This document shows positions 37,671-47,767 of a stretch of 64,000 nt of DNA, piece by piece (positions within the stretch are counted from its first letter, which is position 1; each line of letters starts with the position of its first letter). A program made the translations under genes and the position numbers. The stretch is from Azospirillaceae bacterium (GTDB lineage Bacteria; Pseudomonadota; Alphaproteobacteria; Azospirillales; Azospirillaceae), in NCBI GenBank assembly GCA_031291675.1, contig JARLIO010000052.1, forward strand, positions 34,019 to 98,018. The letters run 5' to 3'. The notes under the pieces were generated by a model. It had not been told where the DNA came from and did no database searches. It was given only the letters and a program-made list of their open reading frames with translations.

Positions 37671-39329
37671 ATGACTTTGACCCCAAACAATCCTTATGAG
37701 GTCGATCTCGACCGCAATGCCGCCAACCACGTGCCGCTGTCGCCGCTGTCCTTCCTGCGACGAACCGCCGCCGTCTACCCAACGCGAACCGCGGTGATCC
37801 ATGGCACGCTACGCCGCACCTGGGCTGAAACCTACGAACGCTGCGTCCGTCTGGCGGCGGCACTGAACCAACGGGGCATCGGAATCGGCGACACCGTCGC
37901 TGTGATGGCCCCCAACACCCCCGAGGCCTTCGAGGCCCATTTCGGCGTGCCGATGGCCGGCGCGGTGCTGAATGCCCTCAACATCCGCCTTGACGCCGCG
38001 GCGCTGGCCTTCATGCTGGACCATGCTGGCGCCCGCGTGCTTTTCACCGATCGGGAATTTGCTCCGGTGATCGCCAAGGCCCTGCATCTGGTTCAGCACC
38101 GCCCGATCGTCATCGACATTGATGATCCCCAGGGTGCCCGCAACGGCGAGCGCCTCGGTGAAACAGACTATGAGGCGTTCCTGGCCAGCGGCGATCCCCG
38201 GTTTGCCTGGACCCTGCCCGCGGACGAGTGGCAGGCGATTTCACTGAACTACACCAGCGGCACCACCGGCAATCCCAAGGGCGTCATCTATCATCACCGC
38301 GGCGCCTATCTCAATTCGCTGGGGAATATCGTGACCTGGGCGATGCCGCATCATCCGATCTATCTCTGGACCGCGCCGATGTTCCACTGCAACGGCTGGT
38401 GTTTTCCCTGGACGATCACGGCGATGGCCGGAACCCATGTCTGTCTGCGCGCGGTCAACGCCAGATCGATCTATGACGCGATCGCCGACCATGGCGTCAC
38501 CCACCTGTCGGCCGCCCCGGTCGTCATGGGGCTGCTGGTCAGCGCGCCGGAGACCGAACGCCGCCCGATCCCGGCCGGGATCCGGATGATGACCGCCGGC
38601 TCGCCGCCACCCGCCTCCGTGATCGAGAAGATACAGGCCCTCGGCTTTGACATCATTCATGTCTACGGTCTCAGCGAGGTTTACGGTCCCGTCATGGTCT
38701 GCGCCTGGCAGGAGGCGTGGGACGAACTGCCTGCGCCAGAGCAGGCGATCTACAAGGCACGCCAGGGGGTGCCCTATCAGGTGCAGGAGGCGGTCATCGT
38801 CGCCGATCCCGTCAGCCTGACGCCAGTGCCGGCGGACGGCACAACCATCGGCGAAGTGCTGATGCGCGGCAATGTCGTGATGCGCGGTTACCTGAAGAAC
38901 CCGACCGCAACCGCGGAGGCCTTCGCCGACGGCTGGTTCCACACCGGCGATCTGGCTGTGATGCACGAAAACGGCTATCTCGAAATCAAGGACCGTTCCA
39001 AGGACATCATCATCTCCGGCGCTGAGAACATCTCGACGGTCGAGGTCGAATCGGTGCTCTACCGGCACGCCGCGGTTCGGGAAGCGGCGGTCGTCGCCCG
39101 TCCCGACGAAAAATGGGGTGAAACACCCTGCGCCTTCGTGACGCTGCGCGATGGCTGCGACGCCACCGAGGCCGAGCTCATCGCCTTCTGCCGCCAACAC
39201 CTGGCCCATTTCAAGTGCCCGCGCACCGTGGTGTTCACGACGCTGCCCAAGACCTCGACCGGCAAGATCCAGAAATACGCGTTGCGCGAACAGGCGCAGC
39301 GCCTCAATGAGATCTCTGATCGTCGCTAG
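37671..39329 (+). CDS. Acyl-CoA synthetase (AMP-forming)
   Basis: A 552-residue fatty-acid CoA ligase of the ANL superfamily. Motifs are LNYTSGTTGNPKGV (phosphate loop), YGLSEVYGP (adenine), and WFHTGDLAVM with KDRSKDIIISGAENIS (hinge); the catalytic Lys is in KTSTGKIQK near the end. The wording resembles medium-chain acyl-CoA ligases and DmdB-like methylmercaptopropionyl-CoA ligases. The ATG at 37671 is preferred because GGAG lies eight bases before it; the ATG two codons earlier is too close to that site. It is divergent from the formyltransferase gene. Confidence 0.86.
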   Translation: MTLTPNNPYEVDLDRNAANHVPLSPLSFLRRTAAVYPTRTAVIHGTLRRTWAETYERCVRLAAALNQRGIGIGDTVAVMAPNTPEAFEAHFGVPMAGAVLNALNIRLDAAALAFMLDHAGARVLFTDREFAPVIAKALHLVQHRPIVIDIDDPQGARNGERLGETDYEAFLASGDPRFAWTLPADEWQAISLNYTSGTTGNPKGVIYHHRGAYLNSLGNIVTWAMPHHPIYLWTAPMFHCNGWCFPWTITAMAGTHVCLRAVNARSIYDAIADHGVTHLSAAPVVMGLLVSAPETERRPIPAGIRMMTAGSPPPASVIEKIQALGFDIIHVYGLSEVYGPVMVCAWQEAWDELPAPEQAIYKARQGVPYQVQEAVIVADPVSLTPVPADGTTIGEVLMRGNVVMRGYLKNPTATAEAFADGWFHTGDLAVMHENGYLEIKDRSKDIIISGAENISTVEVESVLYRHAAVREAAVVARPDEKWGETPCAFVTLRDGCDATEAELIAFCRQHLAHFKCPRTVVFTTLPKTSTGKIQKYALREQAQRLNEISDRR

Positions 39330-39366
39330 TGGCTCGCGTCGCTGACAATGAGAGGATCTCTCGCCA

Positions 39367-39457
39367 CCGTCATGCTCGCGAACGCGGGCATCCAGGGCCA
39401 CAGGCGGGATCGTTCGGAGCGTGCGGCTCTGGGCCCCCGCGTTCGCGAGAGCGACGG
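39367..39457. repeat. Imperfect palindromic intergenic element
   Basis: An inverted repeat with a 14-bp perfect core, CTCGCGAACGCGGG (39375-39388) against its complement (39436-39449), and matching arms outside it. Elements of this look, beginning CGTCATGCTCGCGAACG, are frequent between genes in GC-rich alphaproteobacteria. Only one copy was noticed in this window. Confidence 0.7.
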
Positions 39458-39606
39458 TCGCAAATTCGATGCCGCGCCCCACGAGATCTTTGTTTTATCC
39501 CATTCTCTACGTCCAACCGGAACCCACTTGGTCGGAAAATACTTTCGCGCCTCACCCCCAACGCGCTGTTCAACCTACCGGCATCCCCGCTCAGAAGAAT
39601 CGTCTC

Positions 39607-41061
39607 ATGAATGCGTCGCTTGAAATCGTCCCCCGGCATGGTCCGGCAGCGGTGCCGGGGCCCCGGGATCGACGGCCCTTCTGGATCGCCCTCCTGGTCG
39701 CCGGGGCCTTCTTCATGGAAAATCTCGACGGCACCGTGATCACGACCGCGATGCCGGCAATGGCCGCATCTTTTCGGATCCTTCCGGTCGATCTCAACGT
39801 CGGGGTCAGCGCCTATTTGCTGACACTGGCGGTCTTCATTCCTGCCAGCGGCTGGATCGCCGACCGCTTCGGCGCCCGCCGGATCTTCGCGACGGCCGTG
39901 GTCATATTCACCGGAGCCTCGCTGCTCTGCGGCGTGAGCCAGGGGCTGGGCGAATTCGTCGCGGTGCGCGTTCTCCAGGGCATTGGCGGCGCCATGATGG
40001 TGCCGGTGGGACGCCTCGTCGTCCTGAAAAACACGCCCAAGGAGCGGTTGATCGGCGCCATCGCCACCCTGACCTGGCCGGCCCTGGTCGCACCGGTCCT
40101 GGGCCCGCCACTCGGCGGCATCCTCACCAGTTACGCCGGTTGGCGCTGGATCTTTTACCTCAATCTCCCGCTGGGCATCGCCGCCCTGGTCGCTTCCCTC
40201 GCCTTGATCCCCGACAATCCCCCGGCGCCCCGGCGGCGCTTTGACGGAATTGGCTTCGTCCTGGGCGGGCTGGCGATCCTCAGCCTGATGGGCGGGGTCG
40301 AGCTGATCGGACGTGACACCGTCGCCTGGGGGCCGGTCATCGCCTGCGGGACGATCGGCGCCATCCTGTTTGCCGGCACGGTGCGTCACCTCAACCGGAC
40401 TGTCGATCCGATGATCAGTTTCGCGGCCCTCAAGGTCGCGACATACGCCGTAACCATCCAGGGCGGCTCGCTGTGCCGCATGGCGATCTTCGCCGCTCCG
40501 TTCCTGCTGCCGTTGATGTTCCAGGTGGGCTTCGGCCTCGATCCGGTTCGTTCCGGTCTTCTGGTCATTGCCGTCTTCGCCGGAAACCTGATGATGAAGC
40601 CGGCGACAACCCCGATCCTGCGGCGATTCGGCTTCAAGACCGTTCTGGTCGGCAACGGCGTGCTCAATGCCCTTTCCCTGCTCGCCTGCGCCTTCATCGA
40701 GCCGACAACGCCGGTACCGGTGATTGTCCTCATCCTGTTTGTCGGCGGCCTGACCCGCTCGATGCAATTCACCGCGGTGAACACGATTGCCTTCGCCGAT
40801 GTCGCCGCGGCGGACATGACGGCGGCGAACACCCTGTTCAGCACGATCTCACAGCTCTCCAGCGGCCTGGGCGTCGCTCTCGGGGCGATCGGCATCCGCC
40901 TCGGCCACGGATTCTGGCTTCTCACCGGGATCACCGCCCCGCAGGCCGGCGATTTTCGCCTTGCCTTCGTCCTGGTCGCCGTCGTCGCGCTGATCGGCGT
41001 GCTGGACTCGCTGCGACTCGACCGTGCCGCCGGCGACCATGTCGCCCGACGTCGGAGCTGA
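39607..41061 (+). CDS. MFS transporter, DHA2 (drug/proton antiporter) type
   Basis: A 484-residue membrane protein of the EmrB/HsrA-like DHA2 group, probably with 14 helices. Markers are NLDGTVITTAMPAMA in helix 1, the loop motif GWIADRFGARRIF and GPPLGGILTSYAGWRWIF (antiporter motif C region). The ATG at 39607 is chosen because the frame before it runs through the palindromic repeat. No membrane-fusion (EmrA) or regulator gene lies beside it. The exported compound is unknown. Confidence 0.85.
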   Translation: MNASLEIVPRHGPAAVPGPRDRRPFWIALLVAGAFFMENLDGTVITTAMPAMAASFRILPVDLNVGVSAYLLTLAVFIPASGWIADRFGARRIFATAVVIFTGASLLCGVSQGLGEFVAVRVLQGIGGAMMVPVGRLVVLKNTPKERLIGAIATLTWPALVAPVLGPPLGGILTSYAGWRWIFYLNLPLGIAALVASLALIPDNPPAPRRRFDGIGFVLGGLAILSLMGGVELIGRDTVAWGPVIACGTIGAILFAGTVRHLNRTVDPMISFAALKVATYAVTIQGGSLCRMAIFAAPFLLPLMFQVGFGLDPVRSGLLVIAVFAGNLMMKPATTPILRRFGFKTVLVGNGVLNALSLLACAFIEPTTPVPVIVLILFVGGLTRSMQFTAVNTIAFADVAAADMTAANTLFSTISQLSSGLGVALGAIGIRLGHGFWLLTGITAPQAGDFRLAFVLVAVVALIGVLDSLRLDRAAGDHVARRRS

Positions 41062-41130
41062 CCCCATCATCGGGGATACGCGCTGCCGGCCCGGCCCGCC
41101 GCAAACGGCGCAACCCATCCCGGGCCGGGA

Positions 41131-44100
41131 TTACTCCGCCGGTTTCTCCGGCCGCGCGGCGGCCAAGGCCGCCATCACCGCATCCGATTTCACGATATGC
41201 GCCGGTGCATCCAGCGACCCGCCCAGCACCAGGATCAAGGCTGGCAGATCGGCACGCCGGACAAAGCTCATCCGCGTCGTCACGGCACCGGTCCAGGACG
41301 GCAGGTCGATCGTGCCGGCGAGCGCGGCTTCGCCGCCGGCCGCCGCCAGGCGAACACCATCAAGGTGCACGACGCCACGATCCACCGCGACCGGACCCGT
41401 CAGGACCGTGAAGGGCGTTTCACCGGCCGACAGGGCCTGATTGATCGCGGTCCCGGTCGCTGCCGCGGTCGCGGGCGTCGCCGCGTCGATCGCCTGCGCC
41501 GCGGCATCGAGATCAAAGCCGCGGAGCCGGCCGTTGCGCATCGTCACGCGCCCGGTGGCCCCGACCCCCGACGCGATGTCGGCGGCGTTGCGGCCGGCGC
41601 CATGAACGCTCAGATCCAGGTCCAGGGTGCCGCTCGCGTCGAACCCCCCGCCGCTCAAGCCATGGCGCACCTTTGCCCCCGCGATCGCGACGGTGAGACG
41701 GGCTGAAGGGGCCGCACTCGGATCACTGACGTCAAGCTGTCCCTGCGCCCCCAGCTTGCCGTCCAGGAACCCCCCGCCGAACTTCTCGAGCGCGAGATGA
41801 CCGTGATCCAGTGTCGCCTGCAACGCCGGACGATCCAGCTCCAACCCCGCGATATCGATTTCGGCCGCACTGAGGTTGAGATTGCCATCAATACCGCGCA
41901 GCCAATCCAGATTGATCGGTTTCAGTGACCACCCCGCGCGGCCGACTGAGACCCAGCCCTCGGCCGGCGCCGGCAGCCAGGTGTCGATGCCGATGGTGCC
42001 GGACTGAAGTTGGGCATCGAAATGCGCCCGGTCCCCGCTCCAATCCAGCACGACCCCGCCGGTGACACCAACCGAGCCGATCGTCCCCTGGAGATCGCTC
42101 ACCGTTGCTGTCGTCGCGCCTCCCCGCAATTCACCATACAAATCAACACCCCCCGCGGGGTTGCCCGCCGGGCGATAGTCCGACGCGGCCAGGGCGGTCA
42201 ACCGGCTCAGCTCGGGAAATGTCGTGCGTACCTTGGCCTGCCATGATGGCGTGCCCAGCGGGTCCGTGACACTGCCCGCCAGCGTCAGACTCCCCGCGCT
42301 GCTGGTGATTTCAACGCCGAGTTGCCAGGGCGCGGCGTCCACCGCTTGCAGATGGGCCTTCCCCTCGACCGCGCCCAGCCGATCCGCCGGGAAGGTCAGA
42401 CCCAACGCCGCGATCGACGGCCGCAGCGAATCCGTCTTGATCGACACCAGCACGTCACCGGTGCGCGGCGCCGGCACCCCCTCGACATGCCCGGTCGCCT
42501 GGACCGCGACGCCCCAGATATCGTCGATCTGCAACCCGGTCAGCGACAGCGTCCCCGCCGACAAGCCGCCATTCAGGCGCAGGCCGCGGATCGCCGTGCC
42601 GCCCACCGTCAGTTCCGCCGCAGTCACCGCACCCGCCAGATCCAACCCCGCCAGCCAGGCCGGATCGAATCCGGCGCCGGCGGGCCGGTAGGCGTCAAGG
42701 TCGACCTGGTCGGCGACGGCATGGAGCCGGATCCGGCGCGACGCCCCAACCGCCACCGCGGCGGACCGGTCATAGGACAGATCACCGGAGATCCGGCTGC
42801 CGTCGAGCTTAAGATTCAGATCCGACAGGACCACCTCTTTGTCATTGATCCGTGCCCGGCCCGCGGCTTCAAGGCTGCGCAAATGATCGGCAGGCACCGC
42901 CGTGGCGTCGATGCCGGCCGCATCGAGCAGGCCACGAAGATTGTCACTGTGCAGCTCAAAGTTGCCGTCGATCTGACCGCGCGCCATCGACCCGGCAACC
43001 GTGACGCTGGCCGCACCCGGCAATTCGGCCGAGGCCGCGGTCACCGTCAATGTCGTGCCCTCGAGCCGGCCTTCGAGGCGGACCTGCTGCAGCGTTTGGG
43101 CGCGCCAGATCAGACTGTCGACGGAGAGATCCAGGCCCAGGGGCGGAACGGTCACGCCGGCCACCGTCGGCCAAGCCTCCAGCAACGGGCGCAACGTACC
43201 CTGCCAGGCATCGAGATCGAGCCGGTCACCGGCCAGCGTCAAAATCTCGGGTGTCCCGGTCGCGGTGACCCCGGGGACGGCGGCCCCGGTCAGGGCCCCG
43301 CTGCCATGGTTGTCGCCCAGACGATATTCCAGCCCGTTGACGACCAAGCCCTGCCGGTCGGCAACAATCACGCCCTGGACGGAGAAGGGTTGGCGCAACG
43401 ATGCCGCAACATCCGGGGTCGCGGCACCGAAGGGGGCCAGCACCGCCAGCAGATCCGCCCCCTGGCCGTGGACATCACCCTGAACCCGATCCCCCGTCAC
43501 AATGCCGGCGAATTGAACGCGCGCCTTGGGATCGTTGGTCGTCAGGGCCACCCGCAGCGGCGTTGCCGCGCCATTCGAACCGATCCGGCCCAGCGACAGA
43601 TCGAGGGCACCGGTATAACTGCGAAAAGCGAAATCGAGATGTGCCTGGATCGGCCCGGCCAGACTGGCGGCGACCACCGTCCCGGTGATCTTGTCCGCCT
43701 GTTCGACGACGTCGCCGCGGTGCCACACCACGGTGCCATTGCGAATCCGGATCTGATCAAACGCGACAATGTCGGTCAGCGCCGAGGTATCCAGCGCCAG
43801 CGTCCAACTCCGTTGTCCGTCGGGCAGGATTTCCAGGGCCATGAGCGGATCCACCAGAGTGACCCGCTGGACCTGGATGCGCCCTTGCAGCAGGGGCCAC
43901 AGACCGACCTCGGCCTCCAGCCGTTCGACCGATGCGGTATCGGGCACCAGAGCCCCTGGCAAGCTGGCAATGCGCACGCCGGCCACGGTCAATGCCGGCT
44001 GAGGCAACAGCGTCAGCTTGATGTCGCCGTCGATAGCCACCGTTCGTCCGGTCAGCGCCCCGAGTCGGGCCTCGATCTCATCCTTGTAGCGGTTCCAGTC

Positions 44101-44178
44101 CACCAACCCTGGCAGCACGAGCACGCTGCCACCCAGCAGAACCAGAAGGGTCAATCCAGCCAGCAGCAGTTTTTTCAC
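41131..44178 (-). CDS. AsmA family envelope protein
   Basis: A 1015-residue protein with one N-terminal membrane anchor (about residues 3-25) and a long periplasmic part. The first 120 residues (LVDWNRYKDEIEARLGALTGR) are the AsmA N-terminal domain, and the C-terminal third has the AsmA_2-type fold. AsmA-like proteins belong to the bridge-like lipid transfer group and affect outer membrane phospholipid and LPS balance. The start is GTG (MKKLLLAG). It converges on the MFS gene and is divergent from DUF4169. Confidence 0.88.
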   Translation of the reverse strand: MKKLLLAGLTLLVLLGGSVLVLPGLVDWNRYKDEIEARLGALTGRTVAIDGDIKLTLLPQPALTVAGVRIASLPGALVPDTASVERLEAEVGLWPLLQGRIQVQRVTLVDPLMALEILPDGQRSWTLALDTSALTDIVAFDQIRIRNGTVVWHRGDVVEQADKITGTVVAASLAGPIQAHLDFAFRSYTGALDLSLGRIGSNGAATPLRVALTTNDPKARVQFAGIVTGDRVQGDVHGQGADLLAVLAPFGAATPDVAASLRQPFSVQGVIVADRQGLVVNGLEYRLGDNHGSGALTGAAVPGVTATGTPEILTLAGDRLDLDAWQGTLRPLLEAWPTVAGVTVPPLGLDLSVDSLIWRAQTLQQVRLEGRLEGTTLTVTAASAELPGAASVTVAGSMARGQIDGNFELHSDNLRGLLDAAGIDATAVPADHLRSLEAAGRARINDKEVVLSDLNLKLDGSRISGDLSYDRSAAVAVGASRRIRLHAVADQVDLDAYRPAGAGFDPAWLAGLDLAGAVTAAELTVGGTAIRGLRLNGGLSAGTLSLTGLQIDDIWGVAVQATGHVEGVPAPRTGDVLVSIKTDSLRPSIAALGLTFPADRLGAVEGKAHLQAVDAAPWQLGVEITSSAGSLTLAGSVTDPLGTPSWQAKVRTTFPELSRLTALAASDYRPAGNPAGGVDLYGELRGGATTATVSDLQGTIGSVGVTGGVVLDWSGDRAHFDAQLQSGTIGIDTWLPAPAEGWVSVGRAGWSLKPINLDWLRGIDGNLNLSAAEIDIAGLELDRPALQATLDHGHLALEKFGGGFLDGKLGAQGQLDVSDPSAAPSARLTVAIAGAKVRHGLSGGGFDASGTLDLDLSVHGAGRNAADIASGVGATGRVTMRNGRLRGFDLDAAAQAIDAATPATAAATGTAINQALSAGETPFTVLTGPVAVDRGVVHLDGVRLAAAGGEAALAGTIDLPSWTGAVTTRMSFVRRADLPALILVLGGSLDAPAHIVKSDAVMAALAAARPEKPAE

Positions 44179-44546
44179 AGTCTTTCGAGCCCCTCCGACA
44201 TATCGACCTTGGTGCCGGTGTGAACGCCCCCTGTTGGCGCAACCAGCATATGGCCCTCTGGGCCTAAGCTAAGGGAAGCGATAGGGCTTGCGCAAATCGC
44301 CAATGCGAAATCAAGGATGATAAACCCGGTGGCCACGCCGTCGGCCTGATCCGGGGACGAAAGGACCCCGGGAAAGCGCCCGGCGTGGCTGGACAGCGCG
44401 GTTCAACGGGTCCACCTTGCTGTCTGCCATAAACTTTCCGCTCAAAGCATTGGAATCGGGATCGGAATCGGGCGGCGGGCAGACGACACCGCAGCGCAAT
44501 CGCCCGGCAGCGCGGGACCGGGGCAACCACAGCCAAGGGTACGGCC
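44179..44546. other. Structured divergent spacer, asmA / DUF4169
   Basis: 368 bp without a gene. A nested hairpin occupies 44333-44388: CCACGCCG pairs with CGGCGTGG, and inside it CCGGGG (44351-44356) pairs with CCCCGG (44366-44371). A smaller hairpin GGCCC-tct-GGGCC lies at 44252-44264. Whether these act in RNA or are remnants of dispersed repeats is not clear. Confidence 0.5.
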
Positions 44547-44729
44547 ATGGGCGACATCATCAATCTGAATCGTGTCCGCAAGCAGCGTGACCGCGTGCAA
44601 CGCCGCAAAGAGGCGGTGGTGAACCGGACAAAGTTCGGCCGGACCAGGGCCGAGCAGGATCTTGAGCGCGCCGAGGCTGAAAAGCGGCAACGGGATCTCG
44701 ACGCAAAACAGCGCGACGATCCGAGTTAG
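44547..44729 (+). CDS. DUF4169 family small protein
   Basis: A 60-residue, highly charged protein that fits the DUF4169 family of alphaproteobacteria: it opens MGDIINLNRVRKQRDR and continues with the conserved NRTKFGRTRAEQDLERAEAE. It is likely a helical, nucleic-acid- or protein-binding peptide, but no function is known. It is clearly a gene because both conserved family segments are intact and in order. Confidence 0.85.
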   Translation: MGDIINLNRVRKQRDRVQRRKEAVVNRTKFGRTRAEQDLERAEAEKRQRDLDAKQRDDPS

Positions 44730-44940
44730 GCACCGGCCCTCGCCTGTGGCGCGCACCGGCGGGTTGTGATGCCACCATCCGCAGCCGGAGCATGGTGTCG
44801 CAGCCTGCCGCAATTCCTACGACGATAGTAGGTTCCTGCCAGATTGTTGGCGGCTGGTTCCTGTTGTTTGCCTATGATGCCAATCACATCGGCGGTGCCG
44901 TGACGCATCGTCGCACCGATCGGGCAGGGAGGCAGAGGCG

Positions 44941-45756
44941 ATGACCGAAGCGATCCATCACACGACACCCCCCATGGCGCCAGGCGAGCGCAGCGGCGAC
45001 GGCGGGGCTGCTGTCCCGATCCGCCGCATCACACCGGGACAGCAATGGCAGTGGCTGGCCGCGGGGTGGGAAGATTTCGTCCGGGCCCCTGGTGTCAGCC
45101 TGGCCTATGGCGCCCTGTTGGTGATCGCCAGTTTCATCCTGATCGCCGGGCTGGCGCTCTATGATCTCGGTTATCTGATCCTGCCGATGGCCGCAGGTTT
45201 CATGCTGGTCGGCCCCGTGATCGCCGTCGGGCTTTATGACACCAGCCGCCGCCTCGAGCGGGGCGAACCGGTGTCGCTCGGCACCGCGCTTGCCGCCTTC
45301 CACAGCCATTCCACTCAGATCGCGGCCATCGGTGTCGTGCTGATGATCGGCCTGCTGTTCTGGATCCGCTGCGCCCTGCTGTTGTTTGCCCTGTTCTTTG
45401 CCGGAACCCCGGCGCCGCTCGACGCAATTTACACCGAGCTGTTCTTCTCCCTGCCCGGCGTTACGCTGATCGCGACGGGAACCGTGATCGGCGCCGGTTT
45501 TGCGATCGTCGCCTTCGCCGCCAGCGCGGTTTCGATCCCGATGCTGCTCGATCGCGACGTCGACGTGATCACCGCCGTGATCACCAGCCTGCGGTCCGTC
45601 CGCGACAATCTGGTGCCGATGGTGTTGTGGGGCCTCCTGGTGACGCTGCTGACCATGGCCGGCATCGCCACCGCATTCCTCGGCCTCGCGGTGACCTTGC
45701 CGGTGATCGCTTATGCCAGTTGGCACGCTTATCGCGATCTGGTCGGCCCGATCTGA
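44941..45756 (+). CDS. DUF2189 domain membrane protein
   Basis: A 271-residue inner-membrane protein with about six helices of the DUF2189 family. The first 40 residues are cytoplasmic and polar; the family core starts at GWEDFVRAPGVSLAYGALL. A strong GGGAGG lies eight bases before the ATG. Function is unknown; such genes are sometimes near respiratory genes, but here the neighbours are DUF4169 and purK. Confidence 0.85.
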   Translation: MTEAIHHTTPPMAPGERSGDGGAAVPIRRITPGQQWQWLAAGWEDFVRAPGVSLAYGALLVIASFILIAGLALYDLGYLILPMAAGFMLVGPVIAVGLYDTSRRLERGEPVSLGTALAAFHSHSTQIAAIGVVLMIGLLFWIRCALLLFALFFAGTPAPLDAIYTELFFSLPGVTLIATGTVIGAGFAIVAFAASAVSIPMLLDRDVDVITAVITSLRSVRDNLVPMVLWGLLVTLLTMAGIATAFLGLAVTLPVIAYASWHAYRDLVGPI

Positions 45757-45763
45757 CCCGGCA

Positions 45764-45791
45764 CCGCTCCGGGCATCAACCCAGGGAGCGG
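45764..45791. terminator. Hairpin between the convergent DUF2189 and purK genes
   Basis: CCGCTCC (45764-45770) and GGAGCGG (45785-45791) form a perfect 7-bp stem, eight bases after the DUF2189 stop. Its position between convergent genes suits a bidirectional terminator, though no U-tract is present. Confidence 0.5.
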
Positions 45792-45817
45792 CTACCATGT
45801 CGGGTCGAGGTCGCTGA

Positions 45818-46903
45818 TCAGGTCGAGAGCGGTACGGCGGCGCCGGGCAGCAGACGCGTGACATGGCCCATCTTGCGCCCCGGCCGGGCTTCAGCCTTGC
45901 CGTAGAGGTGCAGGCGCGCGCCGGGCTCGGCCAGGATCGCCGCCCATTGATCGACCTGATCACCGATCAGATTTTCCATGACGGCCGGCGCCAGGACCGC
46001 GACGGAGCCCAGGGGCAGACCACAAACCGCCCGGACCAACTGCTCGAACTGGCTGGTCGCCGCGGCGTCGATCGTCCAATGGCCGGAATTGTGCGGTCGC
46101 GGCGCCAATTCATTGACCAGCACCCGGCCGTCGCCGGTCACGAACATCTCGACCGCGAGCAAGCCGACCACCTGCAACGCCGCGGCAAGACGCTCGGCCA
46201 TTGAAACCGCCGTCGCGGCGAGGGCCGGGGTGATCGCCGCCGGCACCAGGGTCTGGGACAGAATATGGTGTTGATGGCGGTTCTCGACCGGGGGATAGCT
46301 CGCCATCTGCCCCGCTTCGGTCCGGGCGACAATCACCGAGATCTCGGCAACAAAATCGACCAGACCCTCAACGATCCCGGCGTCCGAACCCATCGCGCGC
46401 CACGCCGCCGCGACGTCACACCCCGGATCGAGACGAACCTGGCCTTTGCCGTCATAGCCCATCCGTGTTGATTTCAGGATCGCGGACGTCCCAAGCCGGG
46501 TCAGCGCCGCCGCCGCCGCCGCCGCGTCGGGGGCGTCGAAGAAAGGCGCCGTCGCGATGCCCTGGCCGTTGATAAAGCCTTTTTCGGCGACACGGTCCTG
46601 GGCAATTTCCAGCACTTTGGCCCCCGGATGAACCGGGACCTGCCGGGACAACAGCCCGATCGTCTCGACCGGAATATTCTCCCACTCCAAGGTGACAACA
46701 TCGACAGCGGCCGCGAACGCGGCCAAGGCCTGCGCGTCGCGATAATCCGCGCATGTGTGATACGCGGCAACGGCGGCGCAGGGACTGTCGACCTCCGGGC
46801 AAAACACATGGGTGCGATAGCCCAGCCGCGCCGCAGCCATCGCAGTCATCCGCCCGAGCTGTCCGCCGCCGAGCATGCCGATCGTCGCGCCGGGGGCGAT
46901 CAC
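45818..46903 (-). CDS. purK: 5-(carboxyamino)imidazole ribonucleotide synthase
   Basis: The ATP-grasp enzyme that carboxylates aminoimidazole ribonucleotide in purine synthesis, 361 residues. The N-terminal [11 protein letters not shown] motif, ENIPVETI, and the ATP-grasp segments [12 protein letters not shown] and [13 protein letters not shown] are diagnostic for PurK. The start is GTG and overlaps the purE stop (GTGA), which indicates translational coupling. With PurE it forms the two-step bacterial route to CAIR. Confidence 0.95.
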   Translation of the reverse strand: MIAPGATIGMLGGGQLGRMTAMAAARLGYRTHVFCPEVDSPCAAVAAYHTCADYRDAQALAAFAAAVDVVTLEWENIPVETIGLLSRQVPVHPGAKVLEIAQDRVAEKGFINGQGIATAPFFDAPDAAAAAAALTRLGTSAILKSTRMGYDGKGQVRLDPGCDVAAAWRAMGSDAGIVEGLVDFVAEISVIVARTEAGQMASYPPVENRHQHHILSQTLVPAAITPALAATAVSMAERLAAALQVVGLLAVEMFVTGDGRVLVNELAPRPHNSGHWTIDAAATSQFEQLVRAVCGLPLGSVAVLAPAVMENLIGDQVDQWAAILAEPGARLHLYGKAEARPGRKMGHVTRLLPGAAVPLST

Positions 46904-47418
46904 GATACTGGCTCTTGAGCGACGCTGTCGGTCTGACGCTGGCGCCAGGCCGCCAGGCGCGCGGCCAGTTCCTCATCCTGAAGCGCCAGAATCGAGGCCG
47001 CCAGCAGGCCGGCATTGATGGCGCCGGCCTTGCCAATGGCCAGGGTGCCGACCGGCACGCCGCCAGGCATCTGGACGATCGACAGCAGGCTGTCCAGCCC
47101 CTTGAGCGCCTTGCTCTCAACCGGGACCCCGAGCACCGGCAGGCAGGTCAGCGAGGCCGCCATCCCCGGGAGATGAGCGGCACCGCCAGCCCCGGCGATG
47201 ATCACCTTGAGCCCGCGCGCCGCGGCCTCGCTGGCATAGCTGAACAAGCGTTGCGGGGTCCGATGTGCCGATATGATCCGCGTTTCAAGCGCAACCCCGA
47301 GCGTGTTCAGCACCGTCACCGCGTGAGACAGGGTATCCCAGTCGGACTGACTGCCCATAATTACGCCGACAAGCGGCCGGGCTGCGGCACGATCCGCCGA
47401 AGCGGCGTCACTGGGCAT
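46900..47418 (-). CDS. purE: 5-(carboxyamino)imidazole ribonucleotide mutase
   Basis: PurE moves the carboxyl group from N5-CAIR to C4, following PurK. The 172 residues contain the class I motifs [14 protein letters not shown] and [12 protein letters not shown]. The ATG at 47418 is preferred to an upstream TTG because GGAG lies seven bases ahead of it. On the minus strand a perfect TATAAT at 47508-47513, about 90 bp upstream, may be its -10 box, but no clear -35 was seen. Confidence 0.95.
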   Translation of the reverse strand: MPSDAASADRAAARPLVGVIMGSQSDWDTLSHAVTVLNTLGVALETRIISAHRTPQRLFSYASEAAARGLKVIIAGAGGAAHLPGMAASLTCLPVLGVPVESKALKGLDSLLSIVQMPGGVPVGTLAIGKAGAINAGLLAASILALQDEELAARLAAWRQRQTDSVAQEPVS

Positions 47419-47767
47419 CAAGCGTCTCCGATCTGACAATCCACCGAAAGAGGTGGCGCGCCGAATTATAGCCGCCAGAGCGCTCGCTGCAAGGCATCCG
47501 CGAACATATTATAATTAGTGTATATCTTTAACATAATCAACTTAGGCTTGCCCAGCTGTCATGCTGTGTCGTAGATTGATAGTGGGACCGAATAAGTTCG
47601 ATCCGACTGCCCGATGATTGTCATCATCAAGCAACAAAGGTCATGAACGTCCGCGATCACGGTGAAATCGGAAACCGATTCACCAAAAATTAGGCAAAGG
47701 GACTGGCTCCCGGCGAGATCGTCGCCTAATACTAGTGAAGGTCAAGAAGCGTGCTGGAGTTCGTGTC
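47419..47767. other. AT-rich divergent spacer, purE / GGDEF-like gene
   Basis: 349 bp without a gene. An AT-rich tract (47505-47545) contains TATAAT on the minus strand (47508-47513), suitable for purE. A perfect palindrome GATGAT-TGTC-ATCATC lies at 47613-47628 and could be an operator for either direction. Confidence 0.5.

Noticed and set aside
42322..44223. Long plus-strand open frame opposite asmA (633 codons)
   Set aside because: Arg/Gln/Pro-rich with no domain; asmA on the other strand has a clear anchor and family fold.
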